Source of the DNA: Motilibacter rhizosphaerae
GTDB taxonomy: Bacteria; Actinomycetota; Actinomycetes; Motilibacterales; Motilibacteraceae
Length of the DNA: 64,000 nucleotides
Direction: 5' to 3'
Assembly (NCBI RefSeq): GCF_004216915.1
Contig: NZ_SGXD01000003.1
Location: 752,222-816,221 of the forward strand
A model generated the notes under the pieces. That model was given only the letters and a program-made list of their open reading frames with translations, searched no databases and was not told the origin of the DNA. The translations under genes were made by a program, and so were the position numbers. Shown here piece after piece: positions 8,065 to 16,493 of this stretch (positions are counted from its first letter, which is position 1; each line of letters starts with the position of its first letter).

Positions 8065-8987
8065 GCGGGCGCGAGCTCGTGGTCCTCGGCACCGCCAGCC
8101 AGGTCCCCACGCGCACGCGCGCCCACAACGGCTACCTGCTCCGGTGGGACGGCGACCGGGTCCTCGTCGACCCGGGCGAGGGCACCCAGCGCCAGCTCCT
8201 CCTCGCCGGTCTGTCCGCCGCCCACGTCGACCGCGTCTGCCTCACCCACGGCCACGGCGACCACTGCCTCGGGCTGCCCGGCATCGTGCAGCGCCGCCTG
8301 CTCGACGGCGCGACGACCCCCCTCGACCTGCACTACCCCGCCGCCGCCGCGCCCGTCGTCGAGGGGCTGCTCGCCGCGACCGGGCCCGCGGCGCAGACCG
8401 TGCGCCGGCACCCCGTCGACCCGCCGCCGCCCGGAGGGACGGTCGTGGCCCGGACGCCCCGCTGGACGCTGAGCGCGCACGCGCTCGACCACCGCGTCCC
8501 CGCCGTGGCGTGGCGGTTCGCCGAACCCGACGGCGTCCGCTTCGACCCCGCCGCGCTCACGGCCGCCGGGATCTCCGGACCCGCGGTCGGCCGGCTGGCC
8601 GCCGAGGGGGTGCTCGAGGTCGCGGGGCGGCAGGTGCGCGTCGAGGAGGTGTCGGTCCGGCGCCGCGGGCAGGTCGTCGCCGTCGTCATGGACACCCGGC
8701 CCTGCGCCGGCGCGGTCGAGGCGGCGCGCGACGCCGACCTGCTCGTCTGCGAGGCGACGTTCCTCGCGCGGGACGCCGAGCTCGCCGACGCGTACGCCCA
8801 CTGCACGGCGGCGCAGGCCGCGGGCATCGCCCGCGACGCCGGCGCTCACCGGCTGCTGCTGACCCACTTCTCCCAGCGCTACGGCGACGACGGCGGTCCC
8901 TTCGAGGACGAGGCGCGGGCGGTCTTCCCGGACGCCGGCGCCGCCCGGGACCTCGACGTGGTCGCCCTGCCCGCCCGTCGCGGCTGA
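8061..8987 (+). CDS. rnz: Ribonuclease Z (tRNA 3' processing endonuclease)
   Basis: RNase Z cuts the 3' trailer from tRNA precursors. The 308-residue protein has the metallo-beta-lactamase signature HGHGDH at residues 63-68 (zinc ligands and catalytic Asp), preceded by LVDPGEGTQRQLL, the typical tRNase Z strand. Further ligands are in LLVCEATFL and LLLTHFSQRY near the end. VVLGTASQVPTRTRAHNGYLL at the N-terminus is also characteristic. The length fits the short bacterial form. GTG 8061 overlaps the stop of the HelR-like gene, giving translational coupling between a transcription factor and an RNA-processing enzyme. Confidence 0.93.
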   Translation: MSGRELVVLGTASQVPTRTRAHNGYLLRWDGDRVLVDPGEGTQRQLLLAGLSAAHVDRVCLTHGHGDHCLGLPGIVQRRLLDGATTPLDLHYPAAAAPVVEGLLAATGPAAQTVRRHPVDPPPPGGTVVARTPRWTLSAHALDHRVPAVAWRFAEPDGVRFDPAALTAAGISGPAVGRLAAEGVLEVAGRQVRVEEVSVRRRGQVVAVVMDTRPCAGAVEAARDADLLVCEATFLARDAELADAYAHCTAAQAAGIARDAGAHRLLLTHFSQRYGDDGGPFEDEARAVFPDAGAARDLDVVALPARRG

Positions 8988-9111
8988 GCGGCACCCCCTG
9001 CTGCTCCACCCGGGTCGCGCGGCGGGGCCGACCGGATGATCATGCCGACCCTGCGGTGGGGTCGTGGCCCTAGCGGCCGACAGGGAGGTGGAGCGATCGG
9101 GAGGAGGTGCG

Positions 9112-9390
9112 GTGCCGGGTACGCCGTCCCCCCTGCCTGCCGTGCCCCGGCCGTGCTGCGGGCACCCTGCGGGCAGCCCTCCGGCGGCGGGCACCGGCGC
9201 GTACCTCGACTGGGTGTCGCACGAGGTGCGCTCCCCGCTGACGGTCCTCGCGGGCTACCTCGAGGCGCTGCTCGACGGCGTCGGGGGCGAGCTGGGCGCC
9301 GAGCAGCGCGAGCTGCTGCTGCTGGCCCGCGGCGGCGCGGAGCGGCTGACGGGCTTCGCGGAGCACCTGCTGCACGGGCCGCGGACGTAG
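9112..9390 (+). CDS. Orphan histidine-kinase dimerisation (HisKA) domain protein
   Basis: A short protein of about 92 residues. Its only recognisable domain is a HisKA H-box, WVSHEVRSPLTVLAGYLEAL, with the phospho-accepting His, then a second helix (QRELLLLARGGAERLTGFAEHLL). No HATPase domain follows: a stop comes straight after LLHGPRT and the next gene is unrelated. It could be a stand-alone phosphotransfer or dimerisation protein, or the remnant of a deleted kinase. The GTG at 9112 has AGGAGG four bases upstream; in-frame GTGs at 9064 and 9088 are alternatives. The region before the H-box is proline-rich and low in complexity. Confidence 0.55.
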   Translation: MPGTPSPLPAVPRPCCGHPAGSPPAAGTGAYLDWVSHEVRSPLTVLAGYLEALLDGVGGELGAEQRELLLLARGGAERLTGFAEHLLHGPRT

Positions 9391-9423
9391 GCTGCCGAGC
9401 AGGCACCGGACTGGAGGCCCCGC

Positions 9424-10788
9424 GTGGCTGTCAGCGTCTTCGACCTGTTCACGATCGGCATCGGCCCGTCCAGCTCGCACACCGTCGGCCCGATGCGCGC
9501 GGCCCGGATGTTCGCCCGGCGGCTGCGCTCCGAGGGCCTGCTCCTCCAGACGGCCCGGGTCGAGGCCGAGCTGTTCGGCTCGCTCGGCGCGACCGGGCAC
9601 GGGCACGGGACGCCACGGGCCGTCGTCCTCGGGCTCGCCGGCCACTCCCCCCGCACGGTCGACGTCGCCGCTGCGGCCCTCGAGGCGGAGGAGGTGGCGC
9701 GGACGCACCGGCTGCTCCTGCTGCAGGAGCACGAGGTCGCCTTCGACCCGCAGGAGGACCTCGTCCTGCACCGGCGCCAGGCGCTGCCCTTCCACCCCAA
9801 CGGCATGCGGGTGCGCGCGCTCGACGCCGGCGGCGGGGTGCTCGCGGAGCGGACGTACTACTCGGTGGGCGGCGGCTTCGTCGTCGACGAGGCGGCCGTC
9901 GGCGCGGCACGGATCCAGCCCGACCCGACCGTGCTGCCGCACCCGTTCACCACCGGTGCGGAGCTGCTCGCGCACTGCCGGACCAGCGGGCTCGACATCG
10001 CCGGCGTCATGCTCGCGGACGAGCTCGCCTGGCGCAGCGAGGAGCAGGTGCGCGGCGGCCTGCTCGAGATCGCCGACGTCATGGACGCCTGCGTCGAGCG
10101 CGGCTGCACGACACCGGGGACGCTGCCCGGCGGGCTGCGGGTCTCGCGCCGCGCGCCCGCCCTCGCCGCCGCGCTGGCCGCGGAGCCGCCCGGGCCCGAG
10201 CGCGGCATGGAGGAGCTCACGCTGTGGGCCATGGCCGTCAACGAGGAGAACGCCTCCGGCGGCCGCGTCGTCACCGCGCCGACGAACGGCGCCGCGGGGG
10301 TCGTGCCCTCGGTGCTGCGCTACGCCGTACGCGCCACCGGGGAGCGGGAGGGCACGGTCGTGCGCTTCCTGCTCACGGCGGGCGCGGTGGGGCTGCTCTA
10401 CAAGGAGGGCGCGAGCATCTCCGGCGCCGAGGTCGGCTGCCAGGGCGAGGTGGGCTCGGCCTGCTCGATGGCCGCGGCCGGGCTCGCGGCGGTCCTCGGG
10501 GGTACGCCGGAGCAGGTGGAGAACGCCGCCGAGATCGGCATGGAGCACAACCTCGGGCTGACCTGCGACCCGGTGGGCGGGCTCGTCCAGATCCCGTGCA
10601 TCGAGCGCAACGGGATGGCGGCGGTGAAGGCCGTCGCCGCCGCGCGGATGGCGCTGCGCGGCGACGGGTCGCACAAGGTGAGCCTCGACAACGTCATCCG
10701 CACGATGCGGCAGACCGGCAAGGACATGAGCGTGAAGTACAAGGAGACGTCGCGCGGCGGCCTGGCCGTGAACGTCATCGAGTGCTGA
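9424..10788 (+). CDS. sdaA: L-serine ammonia-lyase (iron-sulfur type)
   Basis: This 454-residue single-chain enzyme deaminates L-serine to pyruvate and ammonia. The N-terminal beta domain begins with [23 protein letters not shown], a strict family signature. The C-terminal alpha domain holds the cluster ligands Cys339 ([13 protein letters not shown]), Cys381 (LTCDPVGG) and Cys392 (QIPCIERN); the 42 and 11 residue spacings equal those of characterised [4Fe-4S] serine dehydratases. [20 protein letters not shown] is also conserved. The GTG start has GGAGG about 6 nt upstream. TAGGCT at 9388-9393 could be its own -10 box. Confidence 0.95.
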   Translation: MAVSVFDLFTIGIGPSSSHTVGPMRAARMFARRLRSEGLLLQTARVEAELFGSLGATGHGHGTPRAVVLGLAGHSPRTVDVAAAALEAEEVARTHRLLLLQEHEVAFDPQEDLVLHRRQALPFHPNGMRVRALDAGGGVLAERTYYSVGGGFVVDEAAVGAARIQPDPTVLPHPFTTGAELLAHCRTSGLDIAGVMLADELAWRSEEQVRGGLLEIADVMDACVERGCTTPGTLPGGLRVSRRAPALAAALAAEPPGPERGMEELTLWAMAVNEENASGGRVVTAPTNGAAGVVPSVLRYAVRATGEREGTVVRFLLTAGAVGLLYKEGASISGAEVGCQGEVGSACSMAAAGLAAVLGGTPEQVENAAEIGMEHNLGLTCDPVGGLVQIPCIERNGMAAVKAVAAARMALRGDGSHKVSLDNVIRTMRQTGKDMSVKYKETSRGGLAVNVIEC

Positions 10789-10839
10789 GCGCTCCGCTGC
10801 CACTGGGTGCTGAGGCGCTCCGCGACCGCCGGGTGCTGA
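10782..10839 (+). repeat. Imperfect ~25-bp repeats at the sdaA stop codon
   Basis: GTGCTGAG recurs at 10782, 10807 and 10832; the first two copies continue as (G)CGCTCCGC. The first copy contains the sdaA TGA stop. Like the 15-bp array at 2106, it is a stop codon duplicated into a short tandem array. Confidence 0.5.
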
Positions 10840-10845
10840 GCAGGC

Positions 10846-13227
10846 TCAGACCGGGCGGGGCGCGGCAGCCAGCCAGTCGAGAGTGACGTCGCCCGGCATG
10901 GGGCGGGCGATGCCGAACCCCTGCAGCCGGGTCACCCCGTGCGCGGCGACCTGCGCGCGCTGCGAGGCGTCCTCGACGCCCTCGGCGACGACCTCGAGCC
11001 CGAGCGTACGGGCCATCTGCGCGACCGCGGCGACGATCGCCTCCGCCGCCGGGTCGTTGCCGAGCCGGGCGACGAACGAGGCGTCGATCTTCACCGCCTG
11101 CAGCGGGAACCGGTGGAGGTAGGCCAGGGAGCTGTGCCCGGTGCCGAAGTCGTCGAGCAGGATGTGCGCCCCGGCGTCGCCCAAGGCCGTCAGCGCCGCC
11201 GCGGCGGACTCGATGTCGTCTAGCAGCACGCCCTCGGTGACCTCCAGCCCGAGGCTGCCCGGCGCCAGCCCGCTGGTGTCGAGGACCGAGGCGACGAGCC
11301 GGGGGAGGTCGGGGTCGTCGAGCTGCACGGGGCTGAGGTTGACCGCGAGCCGCAGCGGCGCGCCGTCCGGGCCCTCGATGCCGGCGCGCTGCCAGGACGC
11401 GACGGTGCGGGAGGCCTCGCCGAGCACCCAGGCGCCGAGCGGCACGATGAGCCCGAGCCGCTCCGCCACGGGGATGAACTCGGTGGGACCGACGGTCCCC
11501 CGGGTCGGGCTGTGCCAGCGCAGCAGCGCCTCCACGCCGACGGGGATGCCGGAGGGCCCGTCCACCACGGGCTGGAAGTCGAGCGAGAACTCCCCGTTGC
11601 GCATCGCCCGGCGCAGGTCGTCCTCGAGGCCGACGCGCGCGACCGACCACGCGCGCATGCCGGCGTCGTACGCCGCCACCTGCCCCCGCCCGCGCTGCTT
11701 CGCGCGGGCGATCGCGGCTGCGGCCTCCCCGAGCAGCAGCGCCGCGGCCTCGTCCGGGGCGCTCGTCATCCGCCGCGGCAGGGCCACGCCGGCGCACGCG
11801 GTCAGGTAGTGCTTGCGCCCCCCGAGGTCGAACGGCTCGAGCCACGCGTCGCGCAGCCGGCTCGCGAGCGCCAGGCCCTCCCGCTCACCCTCCGGCCCCT
11901 GCGGCACGGTCGCGAGGACGACGAACGCGTCGCCGTCGACCCGGGCGAGGCTCTCCCCGGGCTGCAGGGCGCGGCTCAGCCGCTGCGCCGCCGCCCCCAG
12001 CAGCGAGTCGCCGGAGCCCGCGCCGAAGGCGTCGTTGACGTCCTTGAAGTCGTCGACGTCGAGCAGCACGACGCACGGCGCGTCGTCGCGGGCGGTGCGG
12101 GCGGCGAGCTCCTCCATCGCCCAGCGGCGGTTGGGCAGGCCGGTGAGCGCGTCGTGCAGAGCGGCGTGCGCCGAGCGCTCGACGATGCGGACCCGCTCGA
12201 GCGCGGCGGCCAGCAGGTTGGCGAGCCCCGTGAGGACCGCGGCCTCCTCGCTGGTGTACTCGCGGCGCACGTGGCTGTGGACCCGGAGCAGGCCCCAGGG
12301 CCCGTCGCTGCCGGGCACCGGCACGACGATGGCGCTCACCAGCGCCTCGTCCCAGGGCGGGGGGGTCGGGAACCGCGGGTCGGTGGTGCGGTCGGAGACG
12401 ACCAGCGGCTCGCCCGACTCCAGCACGTGCCAGGAGGGGCGCCCGGGCGCGACGGGGTAGGTGAAGCCCACCGGCGGCACCGACCCGGCGCGCTCGGAGC
12501 GGACCGACGCCGCGACGCGGACCAGGGCCTCGTCGCGGCGGTGCTCGAGCAGCATCCCGAGCTCGCCCGGCACCAGCTCGAGCGCCGTCGCCATCGCGTC
12601 CTCGAACAGCCGGGCGAGGTCGGTCTCGACGAGCGCGCGCCGCCCGAACTCCGCCAGCACCCGCTGCTGCGTGGCGCGCTCGGTCTCGCGGCGGTGCAGC
12701 CAGCCGGTGAGGACGGCGAGCGCCACCGCGCTGGCGTCGACGGCCGCGGCCGAGGAGACCGCGTCGCTCCAGCGCACGGCACCCACGACGGCGAGCGCGA
12801 GCAGCCCGACCGTCGCGCACAGCGACGACCACCCCGCGTGCACCCAGGCGCGGGCGCGCTCGACGGTCGCGAAGGCGACGGGGACGCCCCACGGCACGAA
12901 GCCGAAGCCGAACCACGGGGCGCCGCCGCGCACGCCGGCGTAGGCGCTCGCGGCCAGCACGGCCGGGTAGACGAGGAGGATCCGCTCGAGCAGCCCGCGC
13001 GAGGCGCGGTCCAGCCGGCCGGAGAGCAGGACGGCGGCGAGCAGGACCGCCATGACCGCCAGCGCGACGTCGGCGACGAGGTCGCTGCCGGGCGAGCGGG
13101 ACAGCGCGCTCCAGACGACGTACGTCGTCGGTCCCGCCGCGTAGAGCCAGCCGACCGCCCGGGCGAACCCCCGGTGGTCGGGCGGCGCCGGTGGGACCCG
13201 TGCGACGCTGCCGTCCCCCTCGCCCAC
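10846..13227 (-). CDS. Membrane GAF-GGDEF-EAL c-di-GMP phosphodiesterase
   Basis: A protein of about 793 residues for c-di-GMP turnover. Order: five or so membrane segments (about residues 18-165), a GAF sensor domain (about 180-330, from FGRRALVETDLARLFEDAM), a GGDEF domain (ALHDALTGLPNRRWAMEEL; LLDVDDFKDVNDAFG) and a C-terminal EAL domain. The GGDEF motif is degenerate (VDGDAF), so cyclase activity is doubtful. The EAL domain keeps EALLRW, DDFGTGHSS, LQAVKIDASFV and VAEGVED, so phosphodiesterase activity is likely. GTG 13227 was chosen because the upstream in-frame stretch is low-complexity repeat; the start is uncertain. The stop lies 57 bp from sdaA, tail to tail. Confidence 0.8.
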   Translation of the reverse strand: MGEGDGSVARVPPAPPDHRGFARAVGWLYAAGPTTYVVWSALSRSPGSDLVADVALAVMAVLLAAVLLSGRLDRASRGLLERILLVYPAVLAASAYAGVRGGAPWFGFGFVPWGVPVAFATVERARAWVHAGWSSLCATVGLLALAVVGAVRWSDAVSSAAAVDASAVALAVLTGWLHRRETERATQQRVLAEFGRRALVETDLARLFEDAMATALELVPGELGMLLEHRRDEALVRVAASVRSERAGSVPPVGFTYPVAPGRPSWHVLESGEPLVVSDRTTDPRFPTPPPWDEALVSAIVVPVPGSDGPWGLLRVHSHVRREYTSEEAAVLTGLANLLAAALERVRIVERSAHAALHDALTGLPNRRWAMEELAARTARDDAPCVVLLDVDDFKDVNDAFGAGSGDSLLGAAAQRLSRALQPGESLARVDGDAFVVLATVPQGPEGEREGLALASRLRDAWLEPFDLGGRKHYLTACAGVALPRRMTSAPDEAAALLLGEAAAAIARAKQRGRGQVAAYDAGMRAWSVARVGLEDDLRRAMRNGEFSLDFQPVVDGPSGIPVGVEALLRWHSPTRGTVGPTEFIPVAERLGLIVPLGAWVLGEASRTVASWQRAGIEGPDGAPLRLAVNLSPVQLDDPDLPRLVASVLDTSGLAPGSLGLEVTEGVLLDDIESAAAALTALGDAGAHILLDDFGTGHSSLAYLHRFPLQAVKIDASFVARLGNDPAAEAIVAAVAQMARTLGLEVVAEGVEDASQRAQVAAHGVTRLQGFGIARPMPGDVTLDWLAAAPRPV

Positions 13228-13575
13228 GCCCCGCCCGTCCTCGTCTCGCGCCCGTCGGCACGTGCCCGTCTGCTGGCGCCGGTCTGCCTGCTCGTGCCGG
13301 TCTGCCCTGCTGGTGCTCGTCCTGCTGTGCTGTGCTGCCCTGCTGTGCTGCCCTGCTGGTGCAGCCGTACGCGCGCGCGGCGGCAGGGCCTCCACCGGGT
13401 CGATCCGGTCGAGGACCTCCTCGCCGCCCTCGACACCATTGCCGAGCGTGACTGGTGCGGACGCTGCGCGAGCGCAGACCAGCCAAGCCCAGCTCGGCCG
13501 GTCAGGCAAGCCCAGCTGCCCGGCCTGTCCGCCTTGCGTGCAATGTCCCCACCAGCCGGGTGGGGTCGCCCGTGC
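13228..13575. other. 348-bp intergenic stretch with CTG/CAG-rich repeats
   Basis: This is the spacer between the GGDEF-EAL gene and the LLM oxidoreductase gene, both on the minus strand. It contains a low-complexity CTG-rich tract (about 13308-13365, units such as CTGCTGTGCTGCC), two direct copies of AGCTGGGCTTG on the minus strand (about 13485-13520), and the LLM terminator at 13547-13565. An open minus-strand frame runs through it into the GGDEF-EAL gene, but the residue composition looks non-coding. I see no other gene. Confidence 0.6.
13547..13565 (-). terminator. Hairpin downstream of the LLM oxidoreductase gene
   Basis: CCCCACC, 5-nt loop AGCCG, then GGTGGGG, a perfect 7-bp stem ending 10 bp past the minus-strand stop at 13576. 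No T-run follows, as is usual for actinobacterial terminators. Confidence 0.55.
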
Positions 13576-14454
13576 TCAGCCGGCACCGACGAGCGGCTGC
13601 ACCTCCTGCGCGGCGAAGCGCGCGAACTCCCGCGGGTCCGGGTCGTCCACGGTCGGCTGCAGGACGACGGTCGTCGCGCCCGCGTCGGCCAGCCGGCGCA
13701 CGCGCGCCGCGACCTGCTCGGCGTCCCCCGCGACCGCCACGTCGTCGCTGGGCGCGATCTCCCAGCGCGCGAGCTCGCCCCGGATGCGCTCCGCGGCACC
13801 CGGTCCCGTCGCGGTGAGCAGGCTGGCGACGACGCGCGGGGCACCGGGCCGACCGGACTCCGCCCGTCCGGTGGCGACGTGCCCGGTCGCCGCGGCGACG
13901 GCCGCGGGCGTCAGCCCGAAGACCAGCAGGGCGCCCTCCGACACCCGTCCGGCGAGCGCGAGCGTGCGCTTGCCGATGCCCCCGACGAGCAGCTCGGGCG
14001 GCGCGCTCGGCGGCCAGTCGAGCGCCACGCCGTCGAGCCGGACGTAGCGCCCCTGCCGCGTGACGCGCTCGCCCGCCAGCAGGTCGCGCAGGGCCTCGGC
14101 GTGCTCCTGCAGCAGCGTCATGGGCGACTCCACGCGGGCGCCGACCTGGCCCATCCAGTCCAGCACCCCGTGCCCGATCCCCAGCCGCAGCCGGCCGGGG
14201 AAGAGGCGCTCGAGCGTCGCCGCCTCCATCGCGGTGAGCGCGACGTTGCGGAGCGGCACGGGCAGCAGCCCCACGCCCACCCGCAGCCGGGAGGTCCACG
14301 CCAGCGCCGCGGCGGCCGCCGAGACCCCGGCCTCGCGGAAGCAGTCCTCCCAGAGCCACAGCTCCTCGAGGCCCGCCGCCTCGGCGGCCTCGGCCACCCT
14401 GCGCAGCTGCTCCGGCGGGAGGCCGGGGAGGAAGACCGTGCCGATGGTGGTCAC
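13576..14454 (-). CDS. LLM-class (luciferase-like) flavin/F420-dependent oxidoreductase
   Basis: A 292-residue TIM-barrel oxidoreductase of the luciferase-like family, many of whose actinobacterial members use coenzyme F420. Support comes from IGTVFLPGLPPEQLRRVAEAAE at the N-terminus, EELWLWEDCFREAG, a LRVGVGLLPVPLRNVALTAM strand-helix pair, RLRLGIGHGVLDWM, and PELLVGGIGKRTLALAGRVSEG. The C-terminal AGATTVVLQPT strand completes the barrel. The ATG at 14454 lies in a divergent region shared with fmdB. Cofactor and substrate cannot be assigned from sequence; FMN is an alternative to F420. Confidence 0.85.
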   Translation of the reverse strand: MTTIGTVFLPGLPPEQLRRVAEAAEAAGLEELWLWEDCFREAGVSAAAAALAWTSRLRVGVGLLPVPLRNVALTAMEAATLERLFPGRLRLGIGHGVLDWMGQVGARVESPMTLLQEHAEALRDLLAGERVTRQGRYVRLDGVALDWPPSAPPELLVGGIGKRTLALAGRVSEGALLVFGLTPAAVAAATGHVATGRAESGRPGAPRVVASLLTATGPGAAERIRGELARWEIAPSDDVAVAGDAEQVAARVRRLADAGATTVVLQPTVDDPDPREFARFAAQEVQPLVGAG

Positions 14455-14664
14455 GCGGGCTCCTGTCTCGTCATGGTGGGTCGTCCGGGTGGTGGTCGGG
14501 GTGGTGGTCGGGGCGGCGCTCAGGTCCTACCACGGCCGCCCGACAGTGCTGGTGGCCCCCCGGCGTGCGACGGAGGACGTCGAGGTGGACGCAGGCCGCA
14601 GGTCTCGCGCATCATTGGCACTCGATGCGCAGGAGTGCCAGCGCACCCGAGGAGGAGGAACACC

Positions 14665-15093
14665 GTGCCGACCTACCAGTACGCCTGCACGGCGTGCGAG
14701 CACCGCTTCGAGGCCGTCCAGTCGTTCAGCGACGACGCGCTGACCGAGTGCCCCGCGTGCGGGGGGCGGCTGCGCAAGGTCTACTCCGCGGTCGGCGTCG
14801 TGTTCAAGGGCTCGGGGTTCTACCGCAACGACAGCCGCACGAGCGGGGCCGGGAGCGGCTCCTCGTCGAGCAGCGACGCCGCGTCGTCGGCGACCGCCAG
14901 CACGGGCTCGTCGGACTCCAGCAGCACCGGGTCCGCCGGCGGCACGGGCGGCTCGGGCGCGAGCAGCACCGGCACCGGCTCCACCGCCGGCGGGTCGGCC
15001 GGCACGTCGGGGAGCAGCACGTCCTCGGGCGGCTCCTCCAGTCCGGCTCCCGCGGGCGGCTCGTCCAGCTCGGGCTCCTCCTCCGCCGCCTGA
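14665..15093 (+). CDS. FmdB-type zinc-ribbon protein with long Ser/Gly tail
   Basis: A 142-residue small regulatory-type protein. The first ~55 residues are a classic FmdB/CxxC zinc ribbon: PTYQYACTACEHRFE, then TECPACGGRLRKVYSAVGVVFKGSGFYRND, with four Cys zinc ligands. The remaining ~85 residues are almost only Ser, Gly, Ala and Thr, an unusually long disordered tail for this family (members typically have 60-110 residues). The GTG start was chosen for the strong site AGGAGGAGGA 5 nt upstream. It is probably a cytosolic nucleic-acid or metal-associated factor; the exact role is unknown. Confidence 0.88.
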   Translation: MPTYQYACTACEHRFEAVQSFSDDALTECPACGGRLRKVYSAVGVVFKGSGFYRNDSRTSGAGSGSSSSSDAASSATASTGSSDSSSTGSAGGTGGSGASSTGTGSTAGGSAGTSGSSTSSGGSSSPAPAGGSSSSGSSSAA

Positions 15094-15101
15094 CGCGGCC
15101 G

Positions 15102-15119
15102 GCGCCCTCCCTCGGGCGC
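15102..15119 (+). terminator. Hairpin downstream of fmdB
   Basis: GCGCCC, loop TCCCTC, GGGCGC, 8 bp after the fmdB stop. The 6-bp stem is extended imperfectly by flanking GGCC/GGCC. Probable terminator without a T-run. Confidence 0.5.
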
Positions 15120-15208
15120 GGACGCGGCCTGTGGACGGCGCGGCGTGCTCGTACGCCGGGTCGTCCACAGCCCTCCGCGACCCCCTCCTCGCGGCCGCTG
15201 CCGCCGCC

Positions 15209-15214
15209 TAGCGT
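15209..15214 (+). promoter_or_regulatory. -10 box (TAGCGT) of a probable leaderless transcript
   Basis: TAGCGT ends 6 nt before the GTG at 15221, with no ribosome site between. This places the transcript start at the start codon. A second TAGCGT at about 15923 may serve mscL. Confidence 0.45.
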
Positions 15215-15220
15215 GCCGGG

Positions 15221-15925
15221 GTGCCGCCTCCCGCCCCCCGCTCTCGTGGCCTGCTCCCGCTGCGGGCCCGCCTCGCCCGGCTGCGGCGCCGCGCGCGGTG
15301 GCACCGGCGCCCGCTCCTCGCCCTGCTGACGGGCGTCGCGGTCGCCAGCGCCCTGCTCGCGCTGCGCCCCGCGCCCGCCCCCTCCCGGGCGGTCACGGTC
15401 GCCGCCCGCGACCTGCGGGCCGGTGAGGTCGTGCGCGGGAGCGTCCTGCGCGACGTGCGGATCCCGCCGGGCGCGGTGCCGTCCGCGGCACTCCCCCGTG
15501 CCCGGCTGCTCGGGCGCACGCTCGCGACGCCGGTCCACCGCGGCGAGGTGCTCACCGACCTCCGGCTCGTGGGCGCGGGCCTGGCCGGCGGGCTGCGGCG
15601 GGGCGAGGCCCTCGTCCCCGTGCGCCTGGCGGACCCGCAGGTCGCGCGGCTGCTGCGGGCCGGCGACGTCGTCGACCTCGTCGCGCTCGCGAGCGGCTCC
15701 GCTGGGCTCGACGGCGGGCTCGAGGGCGGGGCGTCCCTCGACGGGACACCCGGCCCGGGCGCGCTGCGCGCGCGCGTCGTGGCGGTGCCGCCCGCGCCGA
15801 CCGCGGCGCTGGGTGCGGGCGGCACCGGGGCGCTCGTCCTCGTCGCCGTCCCCTCGGCCGCGTCCGTCGCCGCCGCCCGCGCGTCGGCGTACGCGGTCGT
15901 CGTGCGGCCGCCCGACGACCGGTAG
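15221..15925 (+). CDS. SAF-domain / CpaB-like membrane protein
   Basis: A 234-residue protein with a cytoplasmic basic N-terminus (about 30 residues, very Arg-rich), one transmembrane helix (PLLALLTGVAVASALLAL, about 31-48), and an extracytoplasmic SAF domain (VTVAARDLRAGEVVRGSVLRDVRIPPGAVP, about 57-120). It ends in a second small beta domain. This is the architecture of CpaB/RcpC proteins of Flp pilus machines. No other pilus gene (cpaF, tadB/C, flp) lies nearby, so it is an orphan here, as often seen in actinobacteria. A leaderless -10 box precedes the GTG. Confidence 0.75.
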   Translation: MPPPAPRSRGLLPLRARLARLRRRARWHRRPLLALLTGVAVASALLALRPAPAPSRAVTVAARDLRAGEVVRGSVLRDVRIPPGAVPSAALPRARLLGRTLATPVHRGEVLTDLRLVGAGLAGGLRRGEALVPVRLADPQVARLLRAGDVVDLVALASGSAGLDGGLEGGASLDGTPGPGALRARVVAVPPAPTAALGAGGTGALVLVAVPSAASVAAARASAYAVVVRPPDDR

Positions 15926-15999
15926 CGTGCCGTGCAGGACCGACGTCGAGCTCCCGGCGCCCTCCCGGCCCGGGCTCTCCCGACCAGGAGGAGACCTCC

Positions 16000-16434
16000 G
16001 TGCTCAAGGGCTTCCGCGACTTCATCCTGCGCGGCAACATCATCGACCTCGCGATCGCCGTCGTCATCGGCACCGCGTTCACCGCCCTCGTGGCCTCCGT
16101 GACCGACGCCCTGCTCAAGCCGCTCATCGGGCTGTTCCTGGGCGGCGCCTCGACGAGCGGCGGCACCCTCACGATCAGCGACCAGCAGTTCAAGTTCGGC
16201 CAGGTGATCAACGCGGGGATCACGTTCCTCATCACCGCCGCGGTCGTCTACTTCCTCGTCGTGGTGCCCACGCGGGAGATCCTCGAGCGGCTGAACCGCG
16301 GCGACGTCGCGCCCCCGGTGGCCGTGCCCGAGGACATCGTGCTGCTGCGCGAGATCCGCGACGCCCTGCTCTCCGAGCGCGGCGTCGGCGGGACGGCGAC
16401 CGCTCCCGAGCCCGGCGTGCCGCCCGTCGGCTGA
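16000..16434 (+). CDS. mscL: Large-conductance mechanosensitive channel MscL
   Basis: MscL is a homopentameric membrane pore that opens under hypo-osmotic shock. The 144-residue protein has the family-defining N-terminus LKGFRDFILRGNIIDLAIAVVIGTAF (amphipathic helix plus TM1 with the gate glycine-alanine pattern), a short periplasmic loop, TM2 (GITFLITAAVVYFLVVV) and a charged C-terminal helix bundle (EDIVLLREIRDALL). The GTG start has a strong AGGAGGAGACC ribosome site. It is a normal-length, probably functional gene. Confidence 0.96.
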   Translation: MLKGFRDFILRGNIIDLAIAVVIGTAFTALVASVTDALLKPLIGLFLGGASTSGGTLTISDQQFKFGQVINAGITFLITAAVVYFLVVVPTREILERLNRGDVAPPVAVPEDIVLLREIRDALLSERGVGGTATAPEPGVPPVG

Positions 16435-16493
16435 GCGCCCGGCAGGCGTCGCACGCCAACCGGCACCCGGCAGGGCGCCGCGACCCGCGTCCG

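Noticed and set aside
9030-9056. Tenth copy of the TGATCATGCAC repeat
   Set aside because: TGATCATGC is present at 9037, but only about 16 of 20 bases align and the CCCC/GGGG flanks are missing. It may be a decayed copy; too weak to count.
15130-15172. DnaA boxes (TGTGGAC ... GTCCACA)
   Set aside because: Two near-matches in opposite orientation (TCGTCCACA is 8/9), but no cluster, no AT-rich unwinding region and no dnaA/dnaN nearby, so not an origin.
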